Numbered from the stretch's first letter, positions 37,948-48,374 are shown. The stretch is DNA of 64,000 bases from Hexactinellida sp. DTS-2022 (GCA_028753945.1 JAPNXP010000003.1:3658001-3722000); one strand, 5' to 3'. Numbers and translations are program-made. The notes: generated by a model not told the origin, from the sequence alone.

Positions 37948-38568
37948 ATGGCTAATTACGAAATTATTGAAGGTTGTCGCAAAGACTCTTACCCAAATGT
38001 AAACCTTAAAGGATGCTCATTTCATTGGACCCAGGCAGTCTGGAGGAAAATTCAACTTTTGGGGTTACAGCAACAGTATATCAACAATAGTTCAACGCAT
38101 GACTTTTGTAGAAAGTTAATGGCTCTACCTTTTTTGCCAGCTGAACACATAGAAACGGCATTCAGAAACATCCAAGAAGTATCTAGCAATAGTGTTGAAG
38201 AGGAATTGACAACTTACATAGGGAATACGTAGTTCACTGGACAATGGCAGCCAAGAGACTGGTCTGTTTTTAACCAATCCGTCTGTACAAATAACGACGT
38301 AGAAGGTTGGCATATGAGAATCAACACTAGGGCACGACGAGGACAAGTGCAACTGTATCTACTCATCAAACTGTTACATCAAGAAGCTAAATTAGTTTCA
38401 CTTCAATTACATTTAGTATCACAGAACAAGTTAATACGATATCAGAGAATAACTTATAGGAAAATTCAGGCTGCAATTTTTGCGCTATGGAAACAATATA
38501 TTGATGGCACAATTTCAGTGAACCATATGTTGCGGGCTTGCTCCAGGCTAAATGGACCGCAAATTTAG
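37948..38568 (+). pseudogene. Mutator-type transposase fragment A (middle to C-terminal part), stop-interrupted
   Basis: The frame from 37948 reads a GCSFHWTQAVWRKIQLLGLQ block (residues about 22-41), typical of the region after the second catalytic Asp in MULE transposases. It then meets an in-frame TAG at 38230-38232. The same frame continues with NNDVEGWHMRIN, the third acidic site (Glu), and QLYLLIKLLHQEA to a stop at 38568. The position of the second catalytic Asp is Asn (NYEI instead of DYEx). The N-terminus, DNA-binding domain and first Asp are absent. This is a dead remnant of a cut-and-paste transposase. Confidence 0.75.
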
Positions 38569-38643
38569 TACGTCTAGATAAAAAATCTCATTATTTTGTT
38601 AGCTGTAGTTTACTAATTATTTATCATTGTCCTTTACTTATTT

Positions 38644-39444
38644 ACGAGCCCTTCGGTCTCGGTCGCTTTGCGACAGATCGGTGCTACGCACCTCAAGTTA
38701 ACGGCCGCTGAGCGGCCTTAATCCTCCATTTTCTACCATGGAAATGCTAGATATCTTTCTAATTTTCATTAATTTGTTTACCTATTTGTGTAAACAACAA
38801 CAACAACAAATATTCATATTAGAATTTTATAAATGCGAAATTCGTGTTCAGCACACTTGTTTACTTATAATACCCGTTGGAAGCTAACTTCTAGGTTGAT
38901 TTTGAATTTTAATTAATTTGTTTACCTATTTTGTGTAAACAACAACAACAAATATTAATATGAGAAATTTATAAACGCGAAAATCGTGTTCGGCATACTT
39001 GTTTACCTATAATACCCGTTGGAAGCTAACTTCTAGGTTGATTTTGAATTTTCATTAATTTGTTTACCTATTTTGTATAAACAACAACAACAAATATTAA
39101 TATGAGAAATTTATAAACGCGAAATTCGAAATCAGCATACTTGTTTACCTATAATACCCGTTGGAAGCTAACTTCTAGGTTGATTTTGAATTTCAATAAT
39201 TTGTTTACCTATTTTGTGTAAACAACAACAACAAATATTAAGATGAGAAATTTATAAACGCGAAATTCGAAATCAGCATACTTGTTTACCCCTTATAACT
39301 TTTGTTTACCAATTATAACATTTGACAGTTAGTTTATATCTCATAAATAAATGCGGTTTCTATTCCCCCATCACTTTAATACAATCCGGACAAACAAACA
39401 AACACACACACAAACACACAACAATCGAGATTTAATAATATAGA
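38644..39444 (-). mobile_element. Complete rolling-circle element, family B
   Basis: In reverse orientation, the 5' end TCTATATTATTAAATCTCGA lies at 39444 and the 3' hairpin cluster (GGCCGCTCAGCGGCC, GGTGCGTAGCACC, GTCGCAAAGCGAC, CGAGACCGAAGGGCTCG) ends at 38644. The interior holds about four tandem units of roughly 140 bp containing ACCCGTTGGAAGCTAACTTC and TTGTTTACCTATTTTGTG. It sits between two transposase fragments. It encodes no protein and so depends on a partner for movement. Confidence 0.75.
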
Positions 39445-39469
39445 TTAAATAATCCAACATATATCTGCA

Positions 39470-39572
39470 TAATTCCTAATTGCTAAATCACTTTTCCCAA
39501 ACGAACGACCAACACTTTCTTTTGGCAATATTTTGGCAATATTTGGTTTTGTAGCCGTTTTGACCTGTAATC
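39470..39572 (+). repeat. TTTGTAGCCGTTTTGACCTG-ended repeat segment, short copy
   Basis: TGCTAAATCACTTTTCCCAAACGAA, an ACA/TTTTCTT stretch and CAATATTTGGTTTTGTAGCC correspond in the same order and orientation to 41528-41729. The homology stops at GACCTG in both copies, where the transposase sequences begin. It overlaps the end of fragment B. Confidence 0.6.
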
Positions 39573-40070
39573 GCATCTCCGCCTGACTGTAGAGCACATA
39601 TCCATTTAGGACTCATAAATCCAATCGCCATCTCACCTTGCAATGGTCCATTAATTGAAAAAGAATGATATATTTTGAATTCGTCATTGCAAGTTTGCAT
39701 TAAAGAAATCGCGTCTTCTGCATTCAAGGGAATTTGTGGTCTGTTTAATCTTCTTCTTTTATACATAGTATTCTCCACTCGTGCAAAGCTAATAATTCCA
39801 CCTACTTCAGACTCATTGGTCTCTTCATCGAAAAGTTCACGAAGCGATCCTTGCGAATTTTCAGCTTTTCGTTTAACTTTAGTTAATCACTTTCTAATTT
39901 CGACATTTGTTTCAGATTCTTCATGATTTTTGTGTTCATTTGTGATTTGAATCATGTCCGAAGATATTTTCGCTCGTCCAGGACAACCCACCTTGAATTC
40001 AGTGCATCTTAAATATCGGATACCTTCAACATCTTTATCCTTTCTGTAGGTATATCCTCCATTGACATAA
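39488..40070 (-). pseudogene. FLYWCH-MULE transposase fragment B (N-terminal part)
   Basis: Read from 40070 leftward, the frame gives GGYTYRKDKDVEGIRYLRC, then a Cys and NEHKNHEE: a FLYWCH zinc finger (C..C..H.H) used for DNA binding by many animal MULEs. An in-frame TGA follows at about 39886-39888. The frame continues through a basic RRRLNRPQIPLNAEDA segment and GEMAIGFMSPKWI, the region just before the first catalytic Asp. It ends at 39488 after running into the GTAGCCGTTTTG repeat. The catalytic core is missing. It lies head to head with the fragment starting at 40071. Confidence 0.7.
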
Positions 40071-41396
40071 ATGAAAATTCTTAAGTCAGATAATATGTCA
40101 TATGTAGGTGTAGTTGATCCATGTTTGGCATGCGGTCAAACTGTGAGACCCAGGCCGGAAGCAATTCAGTGCGAAAATTGTTCATTTTGGCAGCACCGCA
40201 CATGTAATACTGGTATCACGCGTGAAATTTATCGGAAAGTGGTAAGGGGAGAAGAGGAAATACAGTGGGAGTCCGCAACTTGTTTGAACTTTGCTTTGCA
40301 TTCTGAACAACTACCACTTCACGAAAGCACGCGACAATCAACTCTTTTTAGTCAAAATAATAATGCAACAGTAGATGAAGATAGTTTTTATGTCGGAGAT
40401 ACAAACCAAAGTATTACGCATTCTCCTCTACCTTCATTCACTAATATTGCTTACAATGATATAGAAGAAAGTAACACTACCAATATACCAACAGAAAATA
40501 CAAATAACATTCCAACTTTCCTAATTCCAGAAGATCTACAAGAATCATCACTCGATGGATCTATTCTTGACACTGGAGCCACCATAACAAATAACTACCC
40601 TAGATTTCGAATTGTTTCTAATTCATCACAAAAGGGTAAAGATATGCTAATAGAAAATGTTGGGTATTCTTACATCATAAGACTTAAAAGAAATATTGCT
40701 ACTTACTGGCGTTGTAGCGTACGAAATACGTCTGTGACATGTTTAGCAACGGTTACTCAGCGCGGCAATATGTTTACTCGTGGTGTCAACGGTCACAATC
40801 ATTCAGCAAATCCTGAAGTAAATTTTAAGCCAGAACTAAAGGTTCATATCTTAAAGAGAGCCAAAAGTGAAATATTTGTACCTGCAGCTGAGATAGTTGA
40901 AAATGCTATGATATCTCGCATAGAGAATATAAATCCAGGCCTTCCCAGCATCACCAATCTGACACGAGCTGCTAACCGCGCTAGAGAAAAGCTTCGACCA
41001 CAAGATCCCACTGATTTGGACTTTGAATTAGATATGGCCTATACACCTGATAACTTTTTGCGTGCAGACATCAAAGTTGATGGACGACGACATCTAGTAT
41101 TTGCCACTGACCAAATGCTAAACATTTTATGCCGAGCAAAAACATGGTATTTAGATGGAACCTTCAAAATTGTTAAAGAGCCGTTTGTCCAATTATTTTC
41201 AATTCACGCATTTGTGAAATCTGAAAGCACTGTAAAGCAATTACCATTAACATTTGTTCTAATGTCAGGGAAACGTAAAAGGGACTACAGACGAGTACTA
41301 ATTGAGGTACTAAAAGCCCTTCCCACAGTGCCAGCTGTCAGACGTGCAATAGTTTACTTTGAATCGGGTTTATGGAAAGCCATTCCAAAGGTTTAA
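40071..41396 (+). pseudogene. MULE transposase fragment C: PHD-like finger, FLYWCH finger and first part of the catalytic core
   Basis: 441 codons from an ATG. Residues about 18-70 hold CLACG...CENCSFWQHRTC...W...C, a PHD-like zinc finger missing one late Cys. Residues about 175-245 hold a FLYWCH-type finger (YWRCSVRNTSVTCLATV, then HNH). Residues about 355-440 hold the start of the MULE core: YLDGTFKIVKEPFVQLFSIH with the first catalytic Asp. The protein stops soon after IVYFESGLWKAIPKV, where a Tyr occupies the second Asp position. No third acidic site remains. The long open frame suggests the insertion was fairly recent, but the enzyme could not be active alone. The stop is followed by a foreign 350-bp segment and then fragment D. 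Confidence 0.75.
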
Positions 41397-41399
41397 ATC

Positions 41400-41729
41400 A
41401 TGAATAATTTGTTAGAATTTAAATAATTTGTTAGAATTGAATATTTATAGGATACTTGTCAAATTTTAGAAAACCTATAGATTCAAGCCATCAATTTATA
41501 ACAATTGATAAATTGACACCTCTTGTTTTGCTAAATCACTTTATTCAAACGAAAGACGACATTTTCTTAGGTGTTAATTAATAACTGTATTATCTTCAAT
41601 TAATTTCAAAGCGGAATTCATTTAAAACAATCGACAATATTTGGTTTTGTAGCCGTTTTGGTTTGTAGCCGTTTAAGTTTGTAGCCGTTTTGGTTGTAGC
41701 CGTTTTGGTTTGTAGCCGTTTTGACCTGC
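41400..41729 (+). repeat. Insert between transposase fragments with tandem GTAGCCGTTTTGGTTT units
   Basis: From 41528 it matches 39470-39572. At 41650-41729 the 16-18-bp unit TTTGTAGCCGTTTTGGT is repeated about five times, against once in the other copy. The part before 41528 is AT-rich with AATTTGTTAGAAT doubled near 41405. It separates fragments C and D. Confidence 0.6.
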
Positions 41730-41730
41730 G

Positions 41731-42855
41731 CCCGGAGATGCAACACTATTGCAGGCTGATGCTACATTTTTTGTAGTCCCTAAGCAATTCAAACAATTGT
41801 TGAATATCTTCCTGGATTACAAGTCCCGTTCTTTACCAGCAATTCACATTCTGATGACAAAAAAGACAGCCACCCTATATGATCGAGTTGTAGAGAAAAT
41901 TAAAGAGATGCTACCATTTACTGCAACTAGGATAATGACAGACTATGAAAGAGCGCTATTCAATTCTTTATCTTCAGGCTTTCCCAATGCAGCAGTTAGT
42001 GGTTGTAAGTTTCATCACGACCATGCACTTTACAAAACTGGAATATTAAAAAATGGATTGGCGACTCTCTATACTTCACATCAGGAATTCAGAAAGTGGG
42101 CTGAACTGTTAATGTGTTTGCCTCTTCTTCCATATGATAAAATAATGGAGATGTTTAACTACCTCAAACACAAGATACCTGATTTACCAACATCAGAGAA
42201 TGAAAAAGTAAAGAAATTACTCAGATACTATGAACGATTCTGGTTGGAACAAATAGGCCTTTCAAGACTCTCTGTATTCCAGAATGACAAACGGACAAAT
42301 AATTACCTCGAAAGTTTTCACGCTAAATTGAAAAGAAAATTTTCCTCACATAATCCTAATTATTGGAGCTTTATAACAAAAATGAATCAAGTGATTAAAA
42401 CAACAGAGAAAGATATAGAGAGAATTGATAACAACATCCCTATTCGCCGTAATGCCACACCTGATGCACTCCATAAAAATCGAGTTATCCAAGACCTCCA
42501 AAGAAAATTAATAAACGATGAGATCAATTTAATCGATTACTTAGAAACCATATGTTATCAATACAAGACAGATTTTATGAAATTAGGAAACATAGTCCCA
42601 TCTACCATTGAGCAAGATGAAATAGATGTAATTTCAGAAAGTGAAGATTTTGAGATAGCTTTCAACGTAGGAGAACAGTCGAATGAAAGATTTTGTCGAA
42701 TATGGAATATCAATGAAGCAGACACTCTGATTATGCCATGTCGGCATGCACAAACTTGTAAAAGGTGTACTGAAATCATTATTATTTCAGAAGAGCTGAA
42801 CAAGTGTCCCGTCTGTAGAGGACCAATTCAACAATTCCTTCAAATATTCCTTTGA
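41731..42855 (+). pseudogene. MULE transposase fragment D: catalytic core with C-terminal RING finger
   Basis: The open frame starts after a TGA at 41722 and has no ATG at its head, so the N-terminus is lost. It begins within the core: QADATFFVVPKQFKQLLNIF with the first Asp. MTDYERALFNSL then carries the second Asp, followed by GCKFHHDHALYK, and NNYLESFHAKLKR supplies the Glu. All three acidic residues are therefore present. The last 50 residues form a RING-like finger: C-x-x-W, MPCRHAQTCKRC and CPVCRGPI; the second Cys of the usual CxxC is Trp. RING ends of this kind resemble ubiquitin-ligase domains. Fragments C and D overlap at the DGTF/DATF region, so they are two different copies and not one split gene. 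Confidence 0.8.
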
Positions 42856-43141
42856 ATTGATGATATTGATTGGCCTAAATTACTTTTAGGTTTCTGTTCT
42901 ATGATTTTCTTTTTCCATTTCTAACCATCATCATTTTCCTTCCTATTTTCTTCCAGTTCTTCCCCTTTTTACTTATCATTTTCCTTTCTTTCAGTTTAAT
43001 ACTTTTTATTAAATACTCATTAATAGACTGAATAATTAGAAATGGGATAAATGAAATTAATGGAATTCGGAACCCATGGAACTATTTTTAATTGAAATGA
43101 TATATATACTACACATTCAATCTATATTCCAGTCTTGAATA

Positions 43142-43365
43142 TACTTCGGCCCGTGACCTACATTCGGCCTTATTCCGGATTTATAATTCGGCCTTATTCC
43201 AGTCTTGAATATAATTCGGCCTTATTCCAATTTTGCAATTCGGCCTTATTCCAGTCTTGAAAATCATTCGGCCTTATTCCAATTTTGCAATTCGGCCTTA
43301 TTCCGATCCCATTTTCGGCCTTATTCCAGGTTGAAAATTCGGCCTTATTCAGTCAACCCGTATAA
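43142..43365 (+). repeat. ATTCGGCCTTATTCC subterminal repeats, right arm
   Basis: About nine units of ATTCGGCCTTATTCC alternate with AGTCTTGAATATA or AATTTTGCA. They are the inverted counterpart of 37562-37735. They are followed directly by GTATAATCTGTCCTAGCC, as in the left arm. Confidence 0.7.
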
Positions 43366-43889
43366 TCTGTCCTAGCCTAGATTAAACCCGGGTATATTAT
43401 GTGCTAAGACAGATTATACTCCCTGCTACCGTGTATTGTGTTATGTACAAAATGTGTGGCGCCTGGTGTAATCTATGTATACATAAATCCCATCATACAC
43501 GATGCAACTTTGTTGCATGCAACATTGTAATATACAAGGTGCAACAATGTTCATAAATATGAACACAACAATTTGCAAGAAAAATCGCAAAAAACTAATT
43601 TGTATGTAACATTCCAATTATACAATGCAACTTTGTTCTACTACGTATTTAATTTTCTTTGGAAATACACAATTAACGTATGTCCCATCTCTAAGTTGAA
43701 TAATTCTAGAATTAACGAATTATTCATGAACTATTAACTTTTTGGCAAATTTTGGGCATTCTGAGAAGTTGAATTTGATCAAATATTAGTTCTCTTGGTA
43801 GTTTTAACAATCAATAATGGATTATTCGGAAAAAATAATAATTTCTAATCTATTCACAATTATTTGCCATTTTTTTCAATCTATTAGTA

Positions 43890-44227
43890 CAGGGTTCCGC
43901 AAACTTTCATTTATATCAGGCCACATAATCTTAACAAAATTTTCCTCAGGCCGCAAACAATATCGATAAATTTTTCGAAATTTATAACAAAACTATTATG
44001 TTGTTGCAATACTAGAACTATACTAATTACTATACAAAAAGTGCACAAAGGATTCTAGTCAAAAGGTTATACAGTTATGATAAAAGTAATTACAATAATA
44101 TTTAATGAGAACTTGAGAAGGGTGAATTTGTCCTTATGTGTGGCCTGAAAGCCATCGGGCTATCAGGCCACACATAAGGTTGTTTCAGGCCGCATGCGGC
44201 CTGAAAAACCTAGTTTGCGGAACCCTG
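43890..44227. mobile_element. hAT-type MITE with 8-bp TSD
   Basis: 338 bp with perfect 16-bp ends CAGGGTTCCGCAAACT / AGTTTGCGGAACCCTG. TATTAGTA is duplicated at 43882-43889 and 44228-44235. Inside are inverted CAGGCCACA/GGCCTGA words. It interrupts the right arm of the composite. Confidence 0.9.
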
Positions 44228-44639
44228 TATTAGTACGTATTTTAACTATAAAAATTAAAATCACATAATATAAACTTGTGGTGGATTTTTTGTTCAATCA
44301 TCATTCGAAATACTACATATTTGGTAACCTACTACTACTGTCCCGTCCCGAAAATTAGTCATACCCAATAAGAGAAGGATATAATCTGGGCTAGAGTGAT
44401 ATATTTTGGGCTAGCCCACTTCATACCCGGGAATGTTTTAGGCTAGGACAGAATATACTCCCGGGTATATTCTGTCCTAGGCCAGATTATACCAGGGTAT
44501 ATACTGGTGGGGGGATTAATCTGGGCTGTAACACCGGGACAATTCGGTTTTCCCTGAAATATTATGGTCACGCAAATATTATGTAATTCCATCGTTGATA
44601 TAACCAACTTGCATTATTTGACATTGCAACCTAATGTTC

Positions 44640-45060
44640 CTCCCGTTCTATGTATTGATTTCCATCGGCTCTTCCAAAATTCAAACGGGCACACTCAATT
44701 GTCTTGCGAGTCTTGAGGAAAGCACAATTGTATCTCCTCTACTCTAGCAGCTATATTTGGACATATGAGAGTCAATAAGTTTGGACGTTACGTACAAACA
44801 GTATCACCGAGAAATAATCCATTTACAATTGGTAAATCCTTGTTGGAAATTTTATGGTTTACTCCCAATTTATCAAAATAAATGAATCATATTTCCTGGC
44901 CATTTCGCAACAAGATCAATGAACTTCGAATTATCATCACATATTTATTGGATATTTATTGAGTGTTCATTCTTCATGTCTACTAATATTCTTCATTACC
45001 TGTAGGTGCAACGATTTGTACATATGTACCATCGATGCAGCCAAGTATCGAAGTAAATTC
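44640..45060 (-). pseudogene. PIF/Harbinger transposase relic (DDE_Tnp_4 nuclease)
   Basis: Minus-strand conceptual pieces in shifting frames, in order: ILGCIDGTYVQIVAPTGNEE (the GxIDGTH-like first acidic block of HARBI1-type nucleases), NEHSINIQ, FIDLVAKWPG, NGLFLGDT, and NCAFLKTRKTIECA. This is the order of the family. Several stops and frameshifts show that it is dead. It lies just outside the right end of the 37435-44528 composite; no matching remainder was found to the left. Confidence 0.7.
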
Positions 45061-45527
45061 ACTCTTATATAAAAAGGGAAAATTCCAAAAATACTCAACT
45101 TTTTTAAAAATTTCCAAATATACTCAACTTTTTACTGATACTCAAATATAAAACTAGATCTTTCCGAATCTACTCAAGTTTTTCAAAATAATTCCAATTC
45201 TACTCAAGTTTTTCAGAATAATTCCAATTCTGCTCAAGTTTTTTCAATAAATTCCAAATCTACTCAACTTTTCAGTAATTCACAGATCTACTCAAGTTTA
45301 GAAAGGCTATATTTAGTCTATCTTATATATTAAATCACAACGTTTTTGTGTTTGTTTGTTTGTGTGTTTGTTCAGAATTGATTGAGGAACTGGTAAAAGC
45401 TACAGACCTAAAATTTGGCAGTGGGGTGGGGAATACTGTATGTACAAACAAGTTCAATATCTAAAAAGATATTCACATCTTCCATCACAAAAGGTGTCAA
45501 AACCTTTAGCCAATTAAATTCGAGGGT

Positions 45528-46118
45528 TGTTCCAGTATGGATTAGCAGCTAGCATTTCAATTAATATAATTGAATGCTTTAGTGTCTGTCAAATGTTAAG
45601 TGTGCATTATAGAATACTGAGAAAGTAATCTAATTGATCGAGAGGAAGTTCAGGCATCTAATCAGTTATTTGTGTTCTGTCTGTCTAGCCATACATTTAT
45701 TACATTCCATTGTGTTATTTGATATCAAATTATTATCAATCAATACAATAACTTCTCCACATCCCAAAGTTAGGGGTCCACTGGTACAGTTTCTTAGTGA
45801 TATTTAATTTTATATTTGGAATTGGTATATTATTATACATGGACAAGCTTATATATCTAGAAAATTATCTGTTCAAATTTTGCATAAATATCCAAATTAT
45901 TTAATCTGTCCTTATAGAAACCTGTAGCTAGGATGAACGGATATAAATAGACAGCCAGCGGCCACTAATCAAGAACGACATTTAATTTGAAAAGCAGATG
46001 CTTGAAATACAAGCGAGGGCCGCAGACCCGAGTACAAGTTGTAAGGACGCGCGTAGAGCAGACGAGCAGATTGTACTAATAAATATTTTTTGTGGTTGGG
46101 ATCTCCATACTAGTTTCA
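45528..46118 (+). mobile_element. Solo LTR inside the GGGAAAATTCC element, copy 1
   Basis: Starts TGTTCCAGTATGG and ends CCATACTAGTTTCA, an imperfect TG...CA inverted terminus, 591 bp. It has a TATA box (ATATAAATAG at 45941) and an AATAAA poly(A) signal at 46078, spaced as in a retrotransposon LTR. No 5-bp TSD was seen and no internal retrotransposon genes exist. The open frame beginning at 45998 reads through the LTR end into the 30-bp array and is probably not a gene. Confidence 0.5.
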
Positions 46119-46389
46119 ATAATCCAATAAAACTTGAGTATATTTGGAATAATCCAATAAAACTTGAGTATATTTGGAATAATCCAATAAAACTTGAGTA
46201 TATTTGGAATAATCCAATAAAACTTGAGTATATTTGGAATAATCCAATAAAACTTGAGTATATTTGGAATAATCCAATAAAACTTGAGTATATTTGGAAT
46301 AATCCAATAAAACTTGAGTATATTTGGAATAATCCAATAAAACTTGAGTATATTTGGAATAATCCGGTAAAACTTGAGTATATTTGGAA
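46118..46389 (+). repeat. 30-bp tandem array, 9 units
   Basis: The unit AATAATCCAATAAAACTTGA plus GTATATTTGG is repeated nine times almost without change; the last units vary (CCGGTAAAA). It is open in both strands by virtue of its length being a multiple of three. The copy at 61230-61384 has five units. Confidence 0.9.
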
Positions 46390-46945
46390 AAACTTGAGTA
46401 TATTTACAAATTAGTTGAGTATTGTTGAGTATATTTGGAAATTTTTAAAAAACTTGAGTATTTTTGGAATTTTCCCTATATAAAAATGACTACAATTGGG
46501 TAGTAGTTGGAATAGAAAGTGATTTGTGAGCGGATCGATTTTTCGTGTAGTTGTATGAAAACATAACGAGTTAGACAAATAGTGACTGGTTAATTCGAAA
46601 TCGTTGTAATCAGTCTATCTGGAAAGATTCATTGCTGGGTTAGACTCTGAGTTGTTTCAGTCTCAATTATTAAAAGGGAAAGTGTCATTCACAGGGATGT
46701 CGCCAGGATTTTTTCATCTATGGGGAGCATATAAATTTCAGGGGGGGGGGGAACATTCTATGGTGTTAGATCTAACAGCTGACGTTATCAAAAACTAGGC
46801 AATTAAGATTAAACTTTCTAGTTGAATGTTTTCAAAACTATGGAAAGTAACCTACAAAAATCAAACACATTAAGATTAATTTAGCAATCCCAGCAAATTC
46901 TACAGAAAAATCTACTAGCTATAATGACAGGTAAAAGTTCTAAAG

Positions 46946-47344
46946 CAGTGTTCCGCAACCTTTTTGAATATCGAGGCCAATTTTCTATAGCCCACAGCTG
47001 TGCCGGCCACGATAAAAATTGGCAAACATTCCCTTAGTGTATCATTTATTTGGTGGTTTATTTAATAGTATGTATATACTAAATGTTTTATTGTTCAAAA
47101 ATGTGGATAAATTATCCCTAATTAACAATTACGTATAATATAATGATAGTTTTCAAATGACCATTCCCCGAAAAAAGTGATGGAATACGCTCTGAATAAT
47201 AACGAAAATAATTCACATAAATTCAAAGGCCTAGATGGAACTTCAAATCCAAAATAGATTCTGTAAACAATTATTGTCTTTGAAGAAATTCTCCGGCCGA
47301 AAAAAGTAATTTGCCGGCCGACAAATGAGGGGTGCGGAACAATG
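46946..47344. mobile_element. hAT-type MITE, older copy
   Basis: Ends CAGTGTTCCGCAACC and GGGTGCGGAACAATG. The flanks TTCTAAAG (46938-46945) and TTCTAAAA (47345-47352) differ at one base, a decayed 8-bp TSD. Internal CCGGCC words are inverted (GTGCCGGCCAC / TTGCCGGCCGA). Distantly like 43890-44227. Confidence 0.75.
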
Positions 47345-47352
47345 TTCTAAAA

Positions 47353-48374
47353 TAAAAGGTTTATTGGGTTTGTAAAACACTTGATTTTAAGTTAGAACCA
47401 AAATTTCCAAATAAATAGAAATATCCTATAAGGTGTAACTAGATGACTAACAGTCCATTCTTGTCTACCGTAAAGGGATTTCAACCATTTTGGTTGTTCT
47501 GTCCAGGCGTACAGGGATATATTAAATTAGGATATGCATTGCTAGTTTGGAAAATTATTGATTGTCTTTCGAATAATACCTAAAAAATGCCTACACCCTC
47601 AAAATGTAGCAGTTTATTTTGTGTAAATTAACACTACCTATTCAAGCGTACTTGGATTCCCTATACAGTCTATATAATTCAATATTTCTCCGATCCTAAA
47701 TGATTATTTTGGATTATGTCAAATTCAATATGAATAAATAACCTGATCGTATATCTTGAAAGTTGACACACTTAATACATTGCTTAGGTAAGTTAATTTG
47801 TGTCTGTATAAGTGTAAATTTACTTCTTAGACGAGCGAGAAAAGATTTGGGGTTGTCCAGTGAACTTGGCCAATGTAAAGGGGAAATTTGCAGGCTAGTA
47901 CAGGCATATGACTCAAGTGATGGCAAGTATGAATTCATTAAATTAAATTTATAGCATCAATGCATCGGAGACATGAATATTTACAAAATGCTTTACCAGG
48001 GGGGCATTTGCCCCCCTATGCCCTCGTGGCGACGTCGAAAGTTTTAAATTGATCGAGAAGAATTTTTGCAAATAAAGATTGTCTTTCAACACTATTAAAA
48101 TCTTAAATATTGCCGGGGTTGATTTTGCATATTGAGTTTTGAATTAAATGACTGTTAGCTGAAACTTAGTGCAAACTAAGTAAATACTTAGTTTTGGATG
48201 AATATTAGTTTCTATTTAAGTGGATTATTTGGCAAACTTGAGAATACTTAATGAAAATTAAGTATAAGGCCATATAATTAGAGAACTTGTTTATCATCTC
48301 CGTCCGTCCCTATTTTAACCTCGTCCGGATAAACATAATCTTACAAAATATTAGCTATAAAAGTACACCTAATG
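47353..48374. other. AT-rich spacer, no feature seen
   Basis: Two overlapping short frames near 47714-47954 on opposite strands carry no recognisable domain. No repeat termini were seen apart from a GGGGGGCATTTGCCCCCC palindrome near 48000. Confidence 0.4.

Larger units (their letters stand above)
37435..44528. mobile_element. 7.1-kb composite DNA element with Mutator-type transposase fragments
   Basis: The left end CAGCCCAGATTATACCCCCC at 37435 is matched in inverted form at the right end (GGGGGGATTAATCTGGGCTG, ending 44528), with TAA on both outer sides. Both arms are built from CCCAGATTATACC and GGGTATATTCTGTCCTAG words. Further in, AATAAGGCCGAAT repeats (37562-37735, left) are mirrored by ATTCGGCCTTATTCC repeats (43142-43365, right). 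Between them lie four transposase fragments and a complete rolling-circle copy. The right arm is split by later insertions at about 43440-44355. A 3-bp TAA duplication is unusual for a Mutator-type element, so the ends may belong to another superfamily. Confidence 0.65.
45076..46476 (+). mobile_element. GGGAAAATTCC element with 10-bp TSD, copy 1
   Basis: Ends GGGAAAATTCCAAAAATACTCAA in inverted orientation (the right end reads TTGGAATTTTCCC). TATATAAAAA is duplicated exactly at 45066-45075 and 46477-46486. Subterminal ACTTGAGTA/TACTCAAGT words recur on both sides. From left to right it carries a rolling-circle 5'-end fragment (about 45325-45400), a solo LTR (45528-46118) and a 30-bp tandem array. 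No transposase. TSD length fits Mutator-type elements. A second copy in reverse lies at 61144-62425. Confidence 0.85.

Noticed and set aside
40071-42855. One MULE gene split by an intron at 41397-41748
   Set aside because: The two pieces overlap in the family alignment (both contain the DxTF block), the gap holds a repeat also found at 39470, and no splice sites fit.
46118-46389. Resemblance to a CRISPR array (regular 30-bp periodicity)
   Set aside because: Units are contiguous with no spacers, in a eukaryotic transposon.
45998-46414. 138-codon frame ending in NNPIKLEYIW repeats (and its counterpart at 61206-61514)
   Set aside because: The start lies in the LTR and the remainder is the 30-bp array, whose unit length keeps any frame open. 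The opposite strand is open as well. No conserved domain.
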